Shown here: positions 7,925 through 16,190 of the stretch, one piece after another
Layout of the letters: each line of letters opens with the position of its first letter
Numbering within the stretch: the stretch's first letter is position 1
Assembly: GCF_007273535.1 (NCBI RefSeq)
Contig: NZ_RIBP01000001.1
Location: 1,392,739-1,456,738, forward strand
Length of the DNA stretch: 64,000 nt
Direction: 5' to 3'
Source of the DNA: Niallia circulans
Lineage (GTDB): Bacteria; Bacillota; Bacilli; Bacillales; Cytobacillaceae
Notes under the pieces: generated by a model
Seen by the model: the letters and a program-made list of their open reading frames with translations, nothing else
Databases searched by the model: none
What the model was told of the DNA's origin: nothing
Program-made: the position numbers and the translations under genes

Positions 7925-9847
7925 TCAATGAATATTAGTTAGAAATCGATATACAATTAAACTCCTCATTAGTATCCGGTAATCTAAATCAGTATCTTGC
8001 TCCACCATCGGGCCTTCCTTTATCTTCTCTAACCCAGAGAGAATGGCCTCTCGATTAAGATACTCCATCATCTGTTCGTTTTGGCTCATCATTTGGACTT
8101 CATTCACAAATAACTGCCAATCTGGAACCATTCGGTGAACCCAATCTGCTCCCTGTACACCTCTAACCCGTTGGTTCAAACGAACATCATCTGGTAAATA
8201 GCTTTTGGTGGATCGCCTAATCAATGCTCTGTCTAATCCATCTTGGACAAATTGGTCTTCTGGTAGTGATAAGCAGAAATTAATGACTCTCAAATCATTA
8301 GTAGGGTCCCGTTTCCATAAACCATGTTTCAATGATAATTTTGTTGATAAGGAATTCGTTGTATTCCATTGAAACACATCTTCAAAATGCTTCGCTCTCT
8401 CATCGGTTACCCTAGAATCATACCAACCGCTTTTATCCATACCTTTAGCTGCCAGCTTTTCATATACTGCTGTTTTATTTGCAAAATTAGGGTTAATTAG
8501 GACAGGATAATTATTACTTGCTACCCCTTTTTTTGATAATGCTGATTTACTAATAATGTTTAACTTTTTTAGTCTAGATCCTCCCACTCTCTTAGAATGG
8601 AAGGTAAGTTCTTTATAAAGCTTTATCCATCGTGCTTTTTTGAATAGAGAAGTGTAATAGTCAAGAGCTGTCCCCCAAGAAATAGATAAGTTTCCTCTCT
8701 CTCCACTTAAAAGCACTTTCAAGTTTTCCTTTTCAGCTTTTTCAAATATCCCCTTAATCCAAAAGGAATTCTCAAAAAATTTATATGGCATTTCCATAAT
8801 ATCGAGCACTTCATCTATATCTGTATAAGAGTTGCTCCCTTGGAAATCTAAATAATAATCATTAATTCCACCAACATATTGAACAGTAGATTTTATATAT
8901 GGTGTCTCATCTGCCAAAAGATGTTTTGGTGTAAAGTCATGAAAATCTTTAGGCGGTACATAGCTGAAGGTATGAAAACTTTCATTTGTTTGTTTTAGGC
9001 TTTTGGAAGCAAAGCTAACTACTGCACCTGAGTCTAATCCCCCGCTCAGTTGTGCACCTACCTGACCATGTGTTCTTAACCGTGAGTTGACTGCTTCCTG
9101 AAAGACCTCTTGAAAAGCTTCTATATATTCTTCATTAGAGCTTAGTTTTAATGTTGATTCAGCTTTTAGGGTCATATATCTTGTTACCTTAAGAGAATTA
9201 CTTGTTACAATAATGCTATGGGAAGGGGGCAGTTGTGCAATATCCTGATAAGGTGTGATAGAAGCATCCGCCGTGTCAGTAACAGCTGATACTGCCAAAT
9301 ATTCTGCCAGCCATTCCTCATTTAATTTTGAGCTTACATGACCACTTTTTAATAATGGCTCTAGTAAAGTGGCGAAGGAAAAATGACCATTTTTACGATA
9401 ATAATAGAGCGTTCGTGATCCTGAAAAATCTCTTGCCCCAAATAGTCTTTGCCTTCTTCCATCCCATATCATGAAAGCAAAATCTCCTATTAAATATTTT
9501 GGGGTATCTTCAAGCCATTTATCATAAGCAAGCAGAATTAAACGGCTGTCAGTAATCGACTTACTTTCTAATTTATCTAAACCCAAAAGATCAGCAAGTT
9601 CCTTGCGATTATCAATAATAGCATCTGCTGTAATTGCATATTGGCGAATAGGATCATAGAATGGTAGCTGCTCACCTACAGATTCTGGTGTTATCCATTG
9701 AGCCATGCAGCCAAAAAGAACTTCATTATGTTTCCATACTTGAGTTACATCAGAAGGAAACTTTTTAAAATACTTTATTATTTTATAACCTTGTTCGTCC
9801 GTAGCATGGACGCCATTTAGATGATAAATACCAACGATCGCACTCAT
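7925..9847 (-). CDS. Lasso peptide macrolactam synthetase (C protein)
   Basis: A 640-residue asparagine-synthetase-like protein. The chosen start is the ATG at 9845-9847 (MSAIVGIYHLNG) because AGGAG lies 7 nt upstream; a longer frame begins 18 codons earlier without a ribosome binding site. The N-terminal glutaminase-like domain lacks the catalytic Cys2 of true glutamine-dependent synthetases, and the C-terminal domain has the PP-loop SGGLDSG that adenylates the Asp/Glu side chain before ring closure. These are the marks of lasso cyclases. It immediately precedes the precursor gene and has its own upstream region with a SinR-like operator. Confidence 0.88.
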   Translation of the reverse strand: MSAIVGIYHLNGVHATDEQGYKIIKYFKKFPSDVTQVWKHNEVLFGCMAQWITPESVGEQLPFYDPIRQYAITADAIIDNRKELADLLGLDKLESKSITDSRLILLAYDKWLEDTPKYLIGDFAFMIWDGRRQRLFGARDFSGSRTLYYYRKNGHFSFATLLEPLLKSGHVSSKLNEEWLAEYLAVSAVTDTADASITPYQDIAQLPPSHSIIVTSNSLKVTRYMTLKAESTLKLSSNEEYIEAFQEVFQEAVNSRLRTHGQVGAQLSGGLDSGAVVSFASKSLKQTNESFHTFSYVPPKDFHDFTPKHLLADETPYIKSTVQYVGGINDYYLDFQGSNSYTDIDEVLDIMEMPYKFFENSFWIKGIFEKAEKENLKVLLSGERGNLSISWGTALDYYTSLFKKARWIKLYKELTFHSKRVGGSRLKKLNIISKSALSKKGVASNNYPVLINPNFANKTAVYEKLAAKGMDKSGWYDSRVTDERAKHFEDVFQWNTTNSLSTKLSLKHGLWKRDPTNDLRVINFCLSLPEDQFVQDGLDRALIRRSTKSYLPDDVRLNQRVRGVQGADWVHRMVPDWQLFVNEVQMMSQNEQMMEYLNREAILSGLEKIKEGPMVEQDTDLDYRILMRSLIVYRFLTNIH

Positions 9848-9934
9848 ATCTGATCTCCTAACACCAAGTATCCGCACTAACAATTCTTTATTAAGAACCA
9901 ATGCATAAAAAAAATATTTTTTAAGTTGTTTTTT

Positions 9935-9950
9935 GTTCTATATAAAGAAC
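9935..9950. promoter_or_regulatory. SinR-like operator upstream of lasso synthetase gene
   Basis: GTTCTATATAAAGAAC is a 16-bp inverted repeat, perfect apart from one pair, 88 bp upstream of the synthetase start in the 170-bp gap after the exporter gene. This implies a second, internal promoter for synthetase-precursor-kinase-B1. Confidence 0.5.
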
Positions 9951-10014
9951 ATATCATATTTCAACAACATACGCAATTATTAATTTTCACCATCAATGAA
10001 CAAAGTACGAATGC

Positions 10015-11826
10015 TTATGCTAAGGTTTGATTTAAAGCCAATTCTTGTGTATTCAACAAGTTTCTTAAAGCACCTTGAGACTGAGACAAGCGTTGATACG
10101 CCCCCTCTTGAATTACTTTTCCATCCTCCAGCACAATAACATTGTCTGCATTACGGATGGTAGACAGCCTGTGAGCAATAATTATTATTGTCATTTTCCC
10201 TTTGAGGAGGTCAATTGATTCCTGGATTTTCTTCTCATTTTCACTATCAAGTGCACTTGTGGCTTCATCCAATACAAGGATGGAAGGTTTCCTTAATATT
10301 GCTCTAGCTAGTATGATCCGCTGTCGCTGACCTCCAGAAAGCTTCATTCCTCTGTCGCCAATTACAGTGTCCAAACCTAAGGGCAGTTTCTTTACGAACT
10401 CAGCTGCTGCGGCAAAAGATAAAGATTCCCATATTTCTGCTTCTGAGGCATCAGGCCGCACCATAAGTAAATTTTCTCTGAGTGTTGTATGAAACAAGTA
10501 TGGATCCTGAGAAACATAACTAATAGAACTTCTAAAGGTAAGTAAATTATCATCATTTAACGGCTGATTATTAATTCGCACCTGTCCATGTTCTGGTTTT
10601 AGCAAGCCCATAATCATATCAACTAGTGTTGTTTTTCCTGCCCCTGATTTCCCTACAATGGCAGTTGTTTCATTATTCCGGATACAAATATCAATATTAG
10701 TTAATGCCATTATCTCTTGACTTGTATCATAACGGTAGCTAATGTTTTTGCATTCTATTACACCATCATAATATTGATTTTTATGGTGGTTTTTTTGACT
10801 GCTGATTTTAAATTCTTGCTGCTTCTGACTTTCCTCCTGTACATTTAACACATTTTCTACAGCAGGCAGCATTGCAATAATCTGTTCTAAGTTAGTTTGT
10901 ATAGATGTGAATTTGGGCCATAATCTAGAAAAAATAAGAATAATAAGAACTACTTTTTCATTGGCAATATGCATCATGTTAAGTGATACATACACAAACA
11001 TTACGATAAGTAAGGCTGCAGCTATACGGTAGGCTAGTGTTGATGTTGAACTAAGTCTGACTAACTTCATAACATTAGATTCAATCGCATTTGATTTCCC
11101 TCGGAACCAATGGAAATAAGATTCTTCTAGCATATTGCTTTTCATATCCTTAATGCCATTAAATTGGTCGGTTATACCACCAAAGTATTCATTCATTAAA
11201 TCAGTTGTTTCTCTGCCAAGTGTTTTTGAGCCTTTCAAAAACTTTTTCATATAAATCGCTAATACTGTCCCGCTTACTAGTACAATAACAGTAAGTAACG
11301 GAGATAATAAAAAGGCCAGCATTACTTGTATTAAGGTGAAAAATATCAGACTGGATAACTGGATTACACTATGAGTCCCAGACCCTACCCTTGCAATCTC
11401 TGTTGTTAATATGTAGTTGAAATCAGACTTTCTTTTACCAATAAAGAACTCCCATTTTGCGCCGTTTAAGGATTTATACAAATCTAACCTTAATTTTTTG
11501 ATGAAATTTTGCTGTATCCATGTGTTCGTAATTGATTGATATCTCTGGAGAAGTGCTTGACCTGTTATCAAGAAAAAATACAAGATAAGCACAAATGAAA
11601 TGCTAACATCAAAAGGTATTTTCTCCATCCCTTTCATGATGTAGTTTATCGGAAATACATTATCCATTTGCATATCAAATACTCCAATTACAGCTAACAT
11701 AGGTACTAATAAATAAATACCTATACCCTCTAACGCACTAATTAATAGGCTCAAAAAAAAGTTAAGATAAATCTTTCTCCCAGTGACCTCAACCAATTTC
11801 TTGAGAAAAAGCAAAAGATTATTCAT
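10015..11826 (-). CDS. Lasso peptide ABC exporter (D protein)
   Basis: A 603-residue type I ABC exporter: six membrane helices in the first 320 residues, then an ATPase with Walker A GKSGAGKTT, signature LSGGQ, Walker B LVLDEATSALD and switch His in IIAHRLST. All catalytic motifs are intact, so it should work as a homodimer. In lasso clusters this protein exports the mature peptide and gives the producer self-immunity. It starts 12 bp after the B2 gene with a TTAGGAG ribosome binding site. No peptidase domain is attached, as expected when B2 removes the leader. Confidence 0.88.
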   Translation of the reverse strand: MNNLLLFLKKLVEVTGRKIYLNFFLSLLISALEGIGIYLLVPMLAVIGVFDMQMDNVFPINYIMKGMEKIPFDVSISFVLILYFFLITGQALLQRYQSITNTWIQQNFIKKLRLDLYKSLNGAKWEFFIGKRKSDFNYILTTEIARVGSGTHSVIQLSSLIFFTLIQVMLAFLLSPLLTVIVLVSGTVLAIYMKKFLKGSKTLGRETTDLMNEYFGGITDQFNGIKDMKSNMLEESYFHWFRGKSNAIESNVMKLVRLSSTSTLAYRIAAALLIVMFVYVSLNMMHIANEKVVLIILIFSRLWPKFTSIQTNLEQIIAMLPAVENVLNVQEESQKQQEFKISSQKNHHKNQYYDGVIECKNISYRYDTSQEIMALTNIDICIRNNETTAIVGKSGAGKTTLVDMIMGLLKPEHGQVRINNQPLNDDNLLTFRSSISYVSQDPYLFHTTLRENLLMVRPDASEAEIWESLSFAAAAEFVKKLPLGLDTVIGDRGMKLSGGQRQRIILARAILRKPSILVLDEATSALDSENEKKIQESIDLLKGKMTIIIIAHRLSTIRNADNVIVLEDGKVIQEGAYQRLSQSQGALRNLLNTQELALNQTLA

Positions 11827-11837
11827 AAAATATACTC

Positions 11838-12341
11838 CTAATTTTCCATTTTTCGATGGTTTTCGCCTTTACTGCTTATGCCCTTTTGATAATAAGGACC
11901 CTTGGCAAAAGTTTTCACAACAGTAAATTGGTTCATCGTTTCAGCACCGGTAACAAATAATGAACCGCTGCGCACCCATGCATGCGCAATCATACTCCCA
12001 TCCTCATCCCTTGCTATTCCCATATAAAGTGTACTTTCTATTTTCCTTTTATTTAACATTCTAGTTGCTGCAATTGCCTGTACGAGACAACTGCTATCCC
12101 AAAATGTATGCTTACTTGCTGTTATCACTGCATAAGATACGTCTGTTATCATTTGATCATGTACAGATGAACTGATTGATGTTTCGGTAGACTGTTCTCC
12201 TAAAGAAGGTGCTACCTTTTCAAAAGGCAATAATTTCAAGTACCTTGCCCTTCCCAAATAAAAAAATGCTTCTATTAAAAGAGTTCTTCTTTGCATATTT
12301 AACTGCATAAATTTTTTTATTTTAGAAAACACTCCTAACAT
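11838..12341 (-). CDS. Lasso leader peptidase (B2, transglutaminase-like)
   Basis: A 167-residue protein with the transglutaminase-like fold of lasso B2 peptidases: the catalytic Cys at about 85 in DSSCLVQAIA and His at about 120 in IAHAWVRSG. It removes the leader from the precursor bound by the B1 protein. It is the first gene of the cluster. The start is uncertain: at the ATG used here the AGAAAGG motif directly touches the start codon, and a later ATG (codon 12) has no better site. Confidence 0.85.
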   Translation of the reverse strand: MLGVFSKIKKFMQLNMQRRTLLIEAFFYLGRARYLKLLPFEKVAPSLGEQSTETSISSSVHDQMITDVSYAVITASKHTFWDSSCLVQAIAATRMLNKRKIESTLYMGIARDEDGSMIAHAWVRSGSLFVTGAETMNQFTVVKTFAKGPYYQKGISSKGENHRKMEN

Positions 12342-12411
12342 CCTTTCTTATTCATCTGAAATAAATCTACTATGCTGTTTTAGAAAATCCCCCATCTTTT
12401 TCTATCAAAAC

Positions 12412-12427
12412 ATTCTTTTATAAGAAC
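12412..12427. promoter_or_regulatory. SinR-like operator, lasso cluster proximal
   Basis: ATTCTTTTATAAGAAC is a 16-bp inverted repeat with one perfect arm on the minus strand and one degenerate arm, 71 bp upstream of the B2 start. It pairs with the perfect site at 12533. Confidence 0.4.
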
Positions 12428-12532
12428 AAATTTTGCATTTAACGAATAATATAATATATCCTTATGTAAGAAAAAGTACTTTTTTATACTATTAGGTGCT
12501 GCCTGGTGTTATTTTAGCACTAATAACAAAAC

Positions 12533-12548
12533 GTTCTTTATAAAGAAC
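12533..12548. promoter_or_regulatory. SinR-like operator, perfect palindrome
   Basis: GTTCTTTATAAAGAAC is a perfect 16-bp palindrome built from two SinR half-sites (GTTCTYT) in the same inverted spacing as the B. subtilis operator used in SinR-DNA structures (GTTCTCTTTAGAGAAC). It lies about 190 bp upstream of the first lasso gene. No exact promoter could be fixed in the AT-rich leader between. Confidence 0.55.
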
Positions 12549-12693
12549 TTATTGCTATTTTAACTTCTTTTTAGATAGATTTCGATAGGAAATTTTACCC
12601 TATTTTTTACTTTATATACCTAATCAGAAAATTCAATACTTTAGAAAGCGCTTTTGATTATTAAAACAGCTCTATTGGCGTTTAAAGCAAAAA

Positions 12694-12719
12694 AACAGTT
12701 CCCAAAAGGGGAAACTGTT
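12694..12719 (-). terminator. Terminator of the minus-strand structured RNA
   Basis: On the minus strand AACAGTTTCCC pairs with GGGAACTGTT around CTTTT, followed by TTTTTTTGC. It lies about 35 nt after the last helix of the RNA candidate at 12756-13195 and 350 bp before the lasso start, so it separates the two transcripts. Confidence 0.85.
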
Positions 12720-12755
12720 AAAAGGAGGAAGACATGTTCTCATTCCAAGGCTTAT

Positions 12756-13195
12756 TAAGGTTGTAAGGGGATGGAGAGATAAGCATTTATAACATTTGCT
12801 TGTTGGGAATTGCCAGCCTTTAAGACCTTGTACTTAACGTTCGTAAAACAGATCATTATTACAGACAGAATTTTAATGCCTACCGTTCTTACTGACGTTG
12901 CCACAAAACACTTACAACGCCCTTTCCCAGGCACTTAGGGGTATGCTAGGAGTTATGATATTTCCCGGTCTGTATAACGCAGCAAAGTGCCCAAAAAGGT
13001 AACACTACCCAAGGACTAGTTTCTCAGAAATAATTGGCAATTTATCCTGTTTAATTAAAAGCACATCTTATTCCCATAAACTAAAAACAGGAAGCAAATC
13101 TTACACAAACTTTCTGATCATTAGTGATTACTGGCTACTTTATCACTTTCTTTTACAAATGCTTATCTCAAACTTCCCCTGACAACTTAACCTTA
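12756..13195 (-). ncRNA. Candidate large structured non-coding RNA, about 440 nt
   Basis: No open frame covers this segment, but many complementary stretches nest without crossing. A closing helix pairs 12776-12788 with 13157-13169 (13 bp, perfect) and extends with AGGGGA (12766-12771) against TCCCCT (13175-13180) and GTTGT (12760-12764) against ACAAC (13182-13186). Inside it are 12808-12815 with 13035-13042 (8 bp), CCTGTTT/AAACAGG (13046-13091), GTGAT/ATCAC (13124-13146), GGCACTT/AAGTGCC (12930-12936 with 12985-12991), the hairpin 12998-13009 and CGTTG/CAACG (12895-12919). An intrinsic terminator follows on the minus strand. TATAGG (13215-13220) and TTGACA (13245-13250) lie upstream but 24 bp apart. 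It does not look like RNase P RNA, tmRNA, SRP RNA or a T-box. Class unknown. Confidence 0.6.
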
Positions 13196-13314
13196 TCAAT
13201 TCATCACAAAAATCCCTATACCTTCAGCTGTTTGTTGCGATTATTGTCAATCTTTTTAGGACTTTTACTTTAAATGCTCCTAGTATTTTTTACTTAAATG
13301 CAATATTTTTACTC

Positions 13315-13989
13315 TCACTCACTATTACGTGGAGCAGTTAATATCTCTCCTTCATTTTTCGAAGAGTTGACAAGTGTTGAAACTTCATATTTTATCATTG
13401 CTTCTGTGTCGTATGGGACGAGCAGCTGTTTTAGTTGTTGATAATCATCCATTCTTGGATTAAGCCACTGATTGTAGTCCTCCTGCTTTAATATCACTGG
13501 CATCCTGTCATGGATATCCTTTGTTATTTCGTTAGCATTTGTGGTAACAATGGTGCATGTCGCAAGCGGCTTTGTACCGTCTCCTTTTTTCCACACCTCA
13601 TATAAACCTGCAAAGGCAAATGGTTTACTGTCCTTCATGACAAATCGAAAAGGCCGTTTTCCGTCCTCTGTCTTTTTCCACTCATAATAACCATCAGAAA
13701 TAATTAAGCATCTTCTACTTTGAAAGGCTTGCCTGAAGGATGGCTTTTCGTCAATACTCTCCATGCGAGCATTAATTAGTTTATAGCCTACTTTTTCATC
13801 CTTTGCCCAAAATGGGACTAGGCCCCATCGTAAATAACTCCCAACCCTGCGTCCATAGTTATAACCAACTGCGAGAATATCCTGTCCTGGTGATATATTG
13901 TATCTTGGTGAAATTTCCTCGTAAAATTCGAAATTCATTTCAGTTTGTAGAAAGTCAAGCTCACTTATTAAGGAATATCTGCCGCACAT
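13315..13989 (-). CDS. SRAP-domain protein (HMCES/YedK family)
   Basis: A 224-residue protein beginning MCGRYS: after Met removal Cys2 becomes the N-terminal residue that forms a thiazolidine crosslink to abasic sites in single-stranded DNA. Other family motifs are present: NARMES, the CLIISDGYYEWKK core and HDRMPVIL with the active-site His. The start at 13989 is chosen over a frame 15 codons longer because Cys2 must follow Met and AGGAG lies 8 nt upstream. The family shields abasic sites during replication; some copies associate with SOS or mobile DNA. It stands alone on the minus strand. Confidence 0.9.
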   Translation of the reverse strand: MCGRYSLISELDFLQTEMNFEFYEEISPRYNISPGQDILAVGYNYGRRVGSYLRWGLVPFWAKDEKVGYKLINARMESIDEKPSFRQAFQSRRCLIISDGYYEWKKTEDGKRPFRFVMKDSKPFAFAGLYEVWKKGDGTKPLATCTIVTTNANEITKDIHDRMPVILKQEDYNQWLNPRMDDYQQLKQLLVPYDTEAMIKYEVSTLVNSSKNEGEILTAPRNSE

Positions 13990-14068
13990 ATTCATTACTC
14001 CTTTATATCTTTTACTATAGTTTCGCCGAAACAAGCAAAAAGTAATATATTATTATGTAAACGAATAA

Positions 14069-14102
14069 AAGCTAGGAGCAAAGTCAGATTGTTCCTAGCT
14101 TA
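14069..14102 (-). terminator. Terminator after the aminotransferase gene
   Basis: On the minus strand AAGCTAGGA pairs with TCCTAGCTT around a 15-nt loop, followed by TTATTC. It ends the 14108-15277 transcript before the SRAP gene. Confidence 0.75.
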
Positions 14103-14107
14103 GTGTA

Positions 14108-15277
14108 TTAAACTTTGGCAGTTAAATTTTGAATAAACTTCGCAATCCTATCGAAGCCTTTATGGATATTATCAACAGACGAAGCATATGAGAGCCTCAC
14201 ATACCCTTCTCCCATTGTTCCGAAGCAGTCACCAGGCGAAACGACTACATGCTGTTCGTGTAAAAGCTTAAGTGCAAACTCATCAGAGCTTAGCCCTGTT
14301 TCCTTTATGTTCATGAATACATAAAATGCTCCCTTTGGCATTAGACACGATATCTTATCTATCTGATTAATCCGTTCCACCATGATGCTTCTGCGCTCTT
14401 TATATTGCTCATTCATGTAGGTATAGGCATCCGTTGGCCCTGTTAATGCCTCAATCGCAGCATATTGCGCTGGTGTATTTACACAGGACAGCATGAATTC
14501 TTGGATTTTTTGCATTTGGGCAATGATTGGTTTGGGAGCCAGACAATAACCAACCCGCCACCCTGTCATTGCAAACGACTTCGATACAGAATCAATAATA
14601 ATTGTCCTGTCTTTCATACCGGAAATCCTTGCAATATTATAGAAAGGCTCATCATACGTCAAATATTTATATACCTCATCAAAAATGACATATATATCAT
14701 GTTCCATCGCAAGCCGAGCAATCATTTCCATCGTGTCCCTGCTAGCGACTGCGCCTGTCGGATTCGAGGGAGAGTTTAGAATAATTGCTTTTGTGTTCGG
14801 CGTTATCGCTTCCCTCAAGCGTTCTTCTGTGAAATTAAAGCCTTCCTCCTCAAATACAGGAACCGTTACAGGCACAGCATTATTCATTTCAATCATACCA
14901 AAATAATTTGTATAACAAGGATCACTAACAATCACTTCATCACCTGGATTAGTGAGGATTAACAATGATAAAAATAAGCCTTGCATTCCTCCAACTGTGA
15001 TAAAAATCTCATCCTCTGGATTGTAGCTGACCTTATCGAATTCTTGAAAATGTTTGCTAACTGCAACACGCAAAGGAAGTATACCTGCATTTGGCGTATA
15101 GTGTGTTTCGCCATTGTCCATTGCCTTCTTTGCGGCATCGATAATGTTTTTGGGTGTGTCAAACTCAGGCTCCCCTATTACAAAGCTGACTACATCCTCC
15201 AAGCCTTGTGACAACTCATACATCTGTCTAACTTTAGCAGCTTTAATTCCTTGAATCTTCCTTGATAAATCCTTCAT
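14108..15277 (-). CDS. Class I aminotransferase (PatA/AspB-like)
   Basis: A 389-residue fold-type I PLP enzyme. The PLP Lys is about 233 in SVSKSFAMTGWRVGY; SPSNPTG (about 169-175) and FDEVY (about 199-203) hold the cofactor, and the C-terminal GYVRLSYA carries the substrate-carboxylate Arg. It resembles B. subtilis PatA and related aspartate or N-acetyl-diaminopimelate aminotransferases; the exact amino donor cannot be read from sequence. It is monocistronic, with a terminator 6 bp after the stop. Confidence 0.88.
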   Translation of the reverse strand: MKDLSRKIQGIKAAKVRQMYELSQGLEDVVSFVIGEPEFDTPKNIIDAAKKAMDNGETHYTPNAGILPLRVAVSKHFQEFDKVSYNPEDEIFITVGGMQGLFLSLLILTNPGDEVIVSDPCYTNYFGMIEMNNAVPVTVPVFEEEGFNFTEERLREAITPNTKAIILNSPSNPTGAVASRDTMEMIARLAMEHDIYVIFDEVYKYLTYDEPFYNIARISGMKDRTIIIDSVSKSFAMTGWRVGYCLAPKPIIAQMQKIQEFMLSCVNTPAQYAAIEALTGPTDAYTYMNEQYKERRSIMVERINQIDKISCLMPKGAFYVFMNIKETGLSSDEFALKLLHEQHVVVSPGDCFGTMGEGYVRLSYASSVDNIHKGFDRIAKFIQNLTAKV

Positions 15278-15454
15278 TGCCTTTCCTTCCCGAATGGAAT
15301 CATTCTGCTTATTTAATTTTCATAATATTCAATCTTATATTTATTAGATTCTACCATATTCACTGTTATTAATTAATAATTATTTTTATAATCGAAAAAT
15401 ACCTCTAGTTTTACGTCCCTCTATATTGTGTCTAACTGATTGTTACATAACAAA

Positions 15455-15486
15455 AAAGCACCTATCCAGTTAAGGGTAGGTGCTTT
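15455..15486 (-). terminator. Terminator after yugP-like gene
   Basis: On the minus strand AAAGCACCTA pairs with TAGGTGCTTT around a 12-nt loop, followed by TTTGTTATG. It overlaps the region just after the 15493 stop. Confidence 0.85.
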
Positions 15487-15492
15487 CGCTTA

Positions 15493-16170
15493 TTAATCTT
15501 CGCTTCTTTGCATTCCTGTATATATAAGGATTAATCGAAGTAATTCAAGGACAGCAACAGCTGCTGCTGCTACATATGTTAACGCTGCTGCGTTTAGAAC
15601 TTTTTTTGTTTCTCTTTCTTCGTCATTACGAATAATTCCGAGGCTGACTACTTCATCCATAGCTCTGCTGGAAGCATTAAACTCAACTGGCAATGTCACA
15701 AACTGAAATATTACCGCTGCTGCCATAAACACGATTCCCAGCAATACAAAGTTGCTTAAGCCAGCAAGCATTCCAATCAAAATCAAAATCCAAGAGAAGT
15801 TGCTACCGATGTTTGCAACTGGAACAAGTGCATGTCGGAAACGCAGGAAAGCATATTCCTGCTGATCCTGAATTGCGTGGCCTACCTCATGGGCAGCAAT
15901 CGCTGCTGCTGCCACAGATTGGCCATGATAGTTGTCAGAAGAGAGACGAACTACCTTTGAGCGTGGATCATAGTGGTCTGATAATACTCCTCTTGTTTCT
16001 TCAATAGATACATCATATAAACCATTAGAATCTAGGATTCTTCTGGCAACTTCTCTGCCAGACATATGTGAAGACGTCTTAACTTTTGAGTATTTTTTAT
16101 ATGCGCTTCTCACTCGAAGCTGAGCAAATATAGGGACAATCAAGATTATCAAAAAATAGATAAGAAACAT
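15493..16170 (-). CDS. yugP: YugP-type membrane zinc metallopeptidase
   Basis: A 225-residue membrane protein with the zinc-binding HEVGH motif at about 94-98 (AAHEVGHAIQDQ). There is one N-terminal membrane helix and a cluster of hydrophobic helices at about 120-165 and 195-218. The length and motif placement match B. subtilis YugP (neutral zinc metallopeptidase, DUF2248). Biological substrates are not known. It lies 20 bp downstream of the 16191-17240 gene on the same strand, so it is probably co-transcribed with the two CorC-type membrane proteins, a link that hints at membrane or metal-ion homeostasis. Confidence 0.88.
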   Translation of the reverse strand: MFLIYFLIILIVPIFAQLRVRSAYKKYSKVKTSSHMSGREVARRILDSNGLYDVSIEETRGVLSDHYDPRSKVVRLSSDNYHGQSVAAAAIAAHEVGHAIQDQQEYAFLRFRHALVPVANIGSNFSWILILIGMLAGLSNFVLLGIVFMAAAVIFQFVTLPVEFNASSRAMDEVVSLGIIRNDEERETKKVLNAAALTYVAAAAVAVLELLRLILIYTGMQRSED

Positions 16171-16190
16171 ATTTCCCTCTCCCTTTCCTT

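Noticed and set aside
6439..9847. PqqD-like and asparagine-synthetase-like genes taken as PQQ or asparagine biosynthesis
   Set aside because: No pqqA, C or E is present and the synthetase lacks Cys2; the precursor, B2 peptidase and kinase fix it as a lasso cluster.
12734..12766. Ten-codon frame ATG TTC TCA after AGGAGG on the plus strand
   Set aside because: The frame stops after ten codons and overlaps the base of the minus-strand RNA helix; the purine run is part of that helix region.
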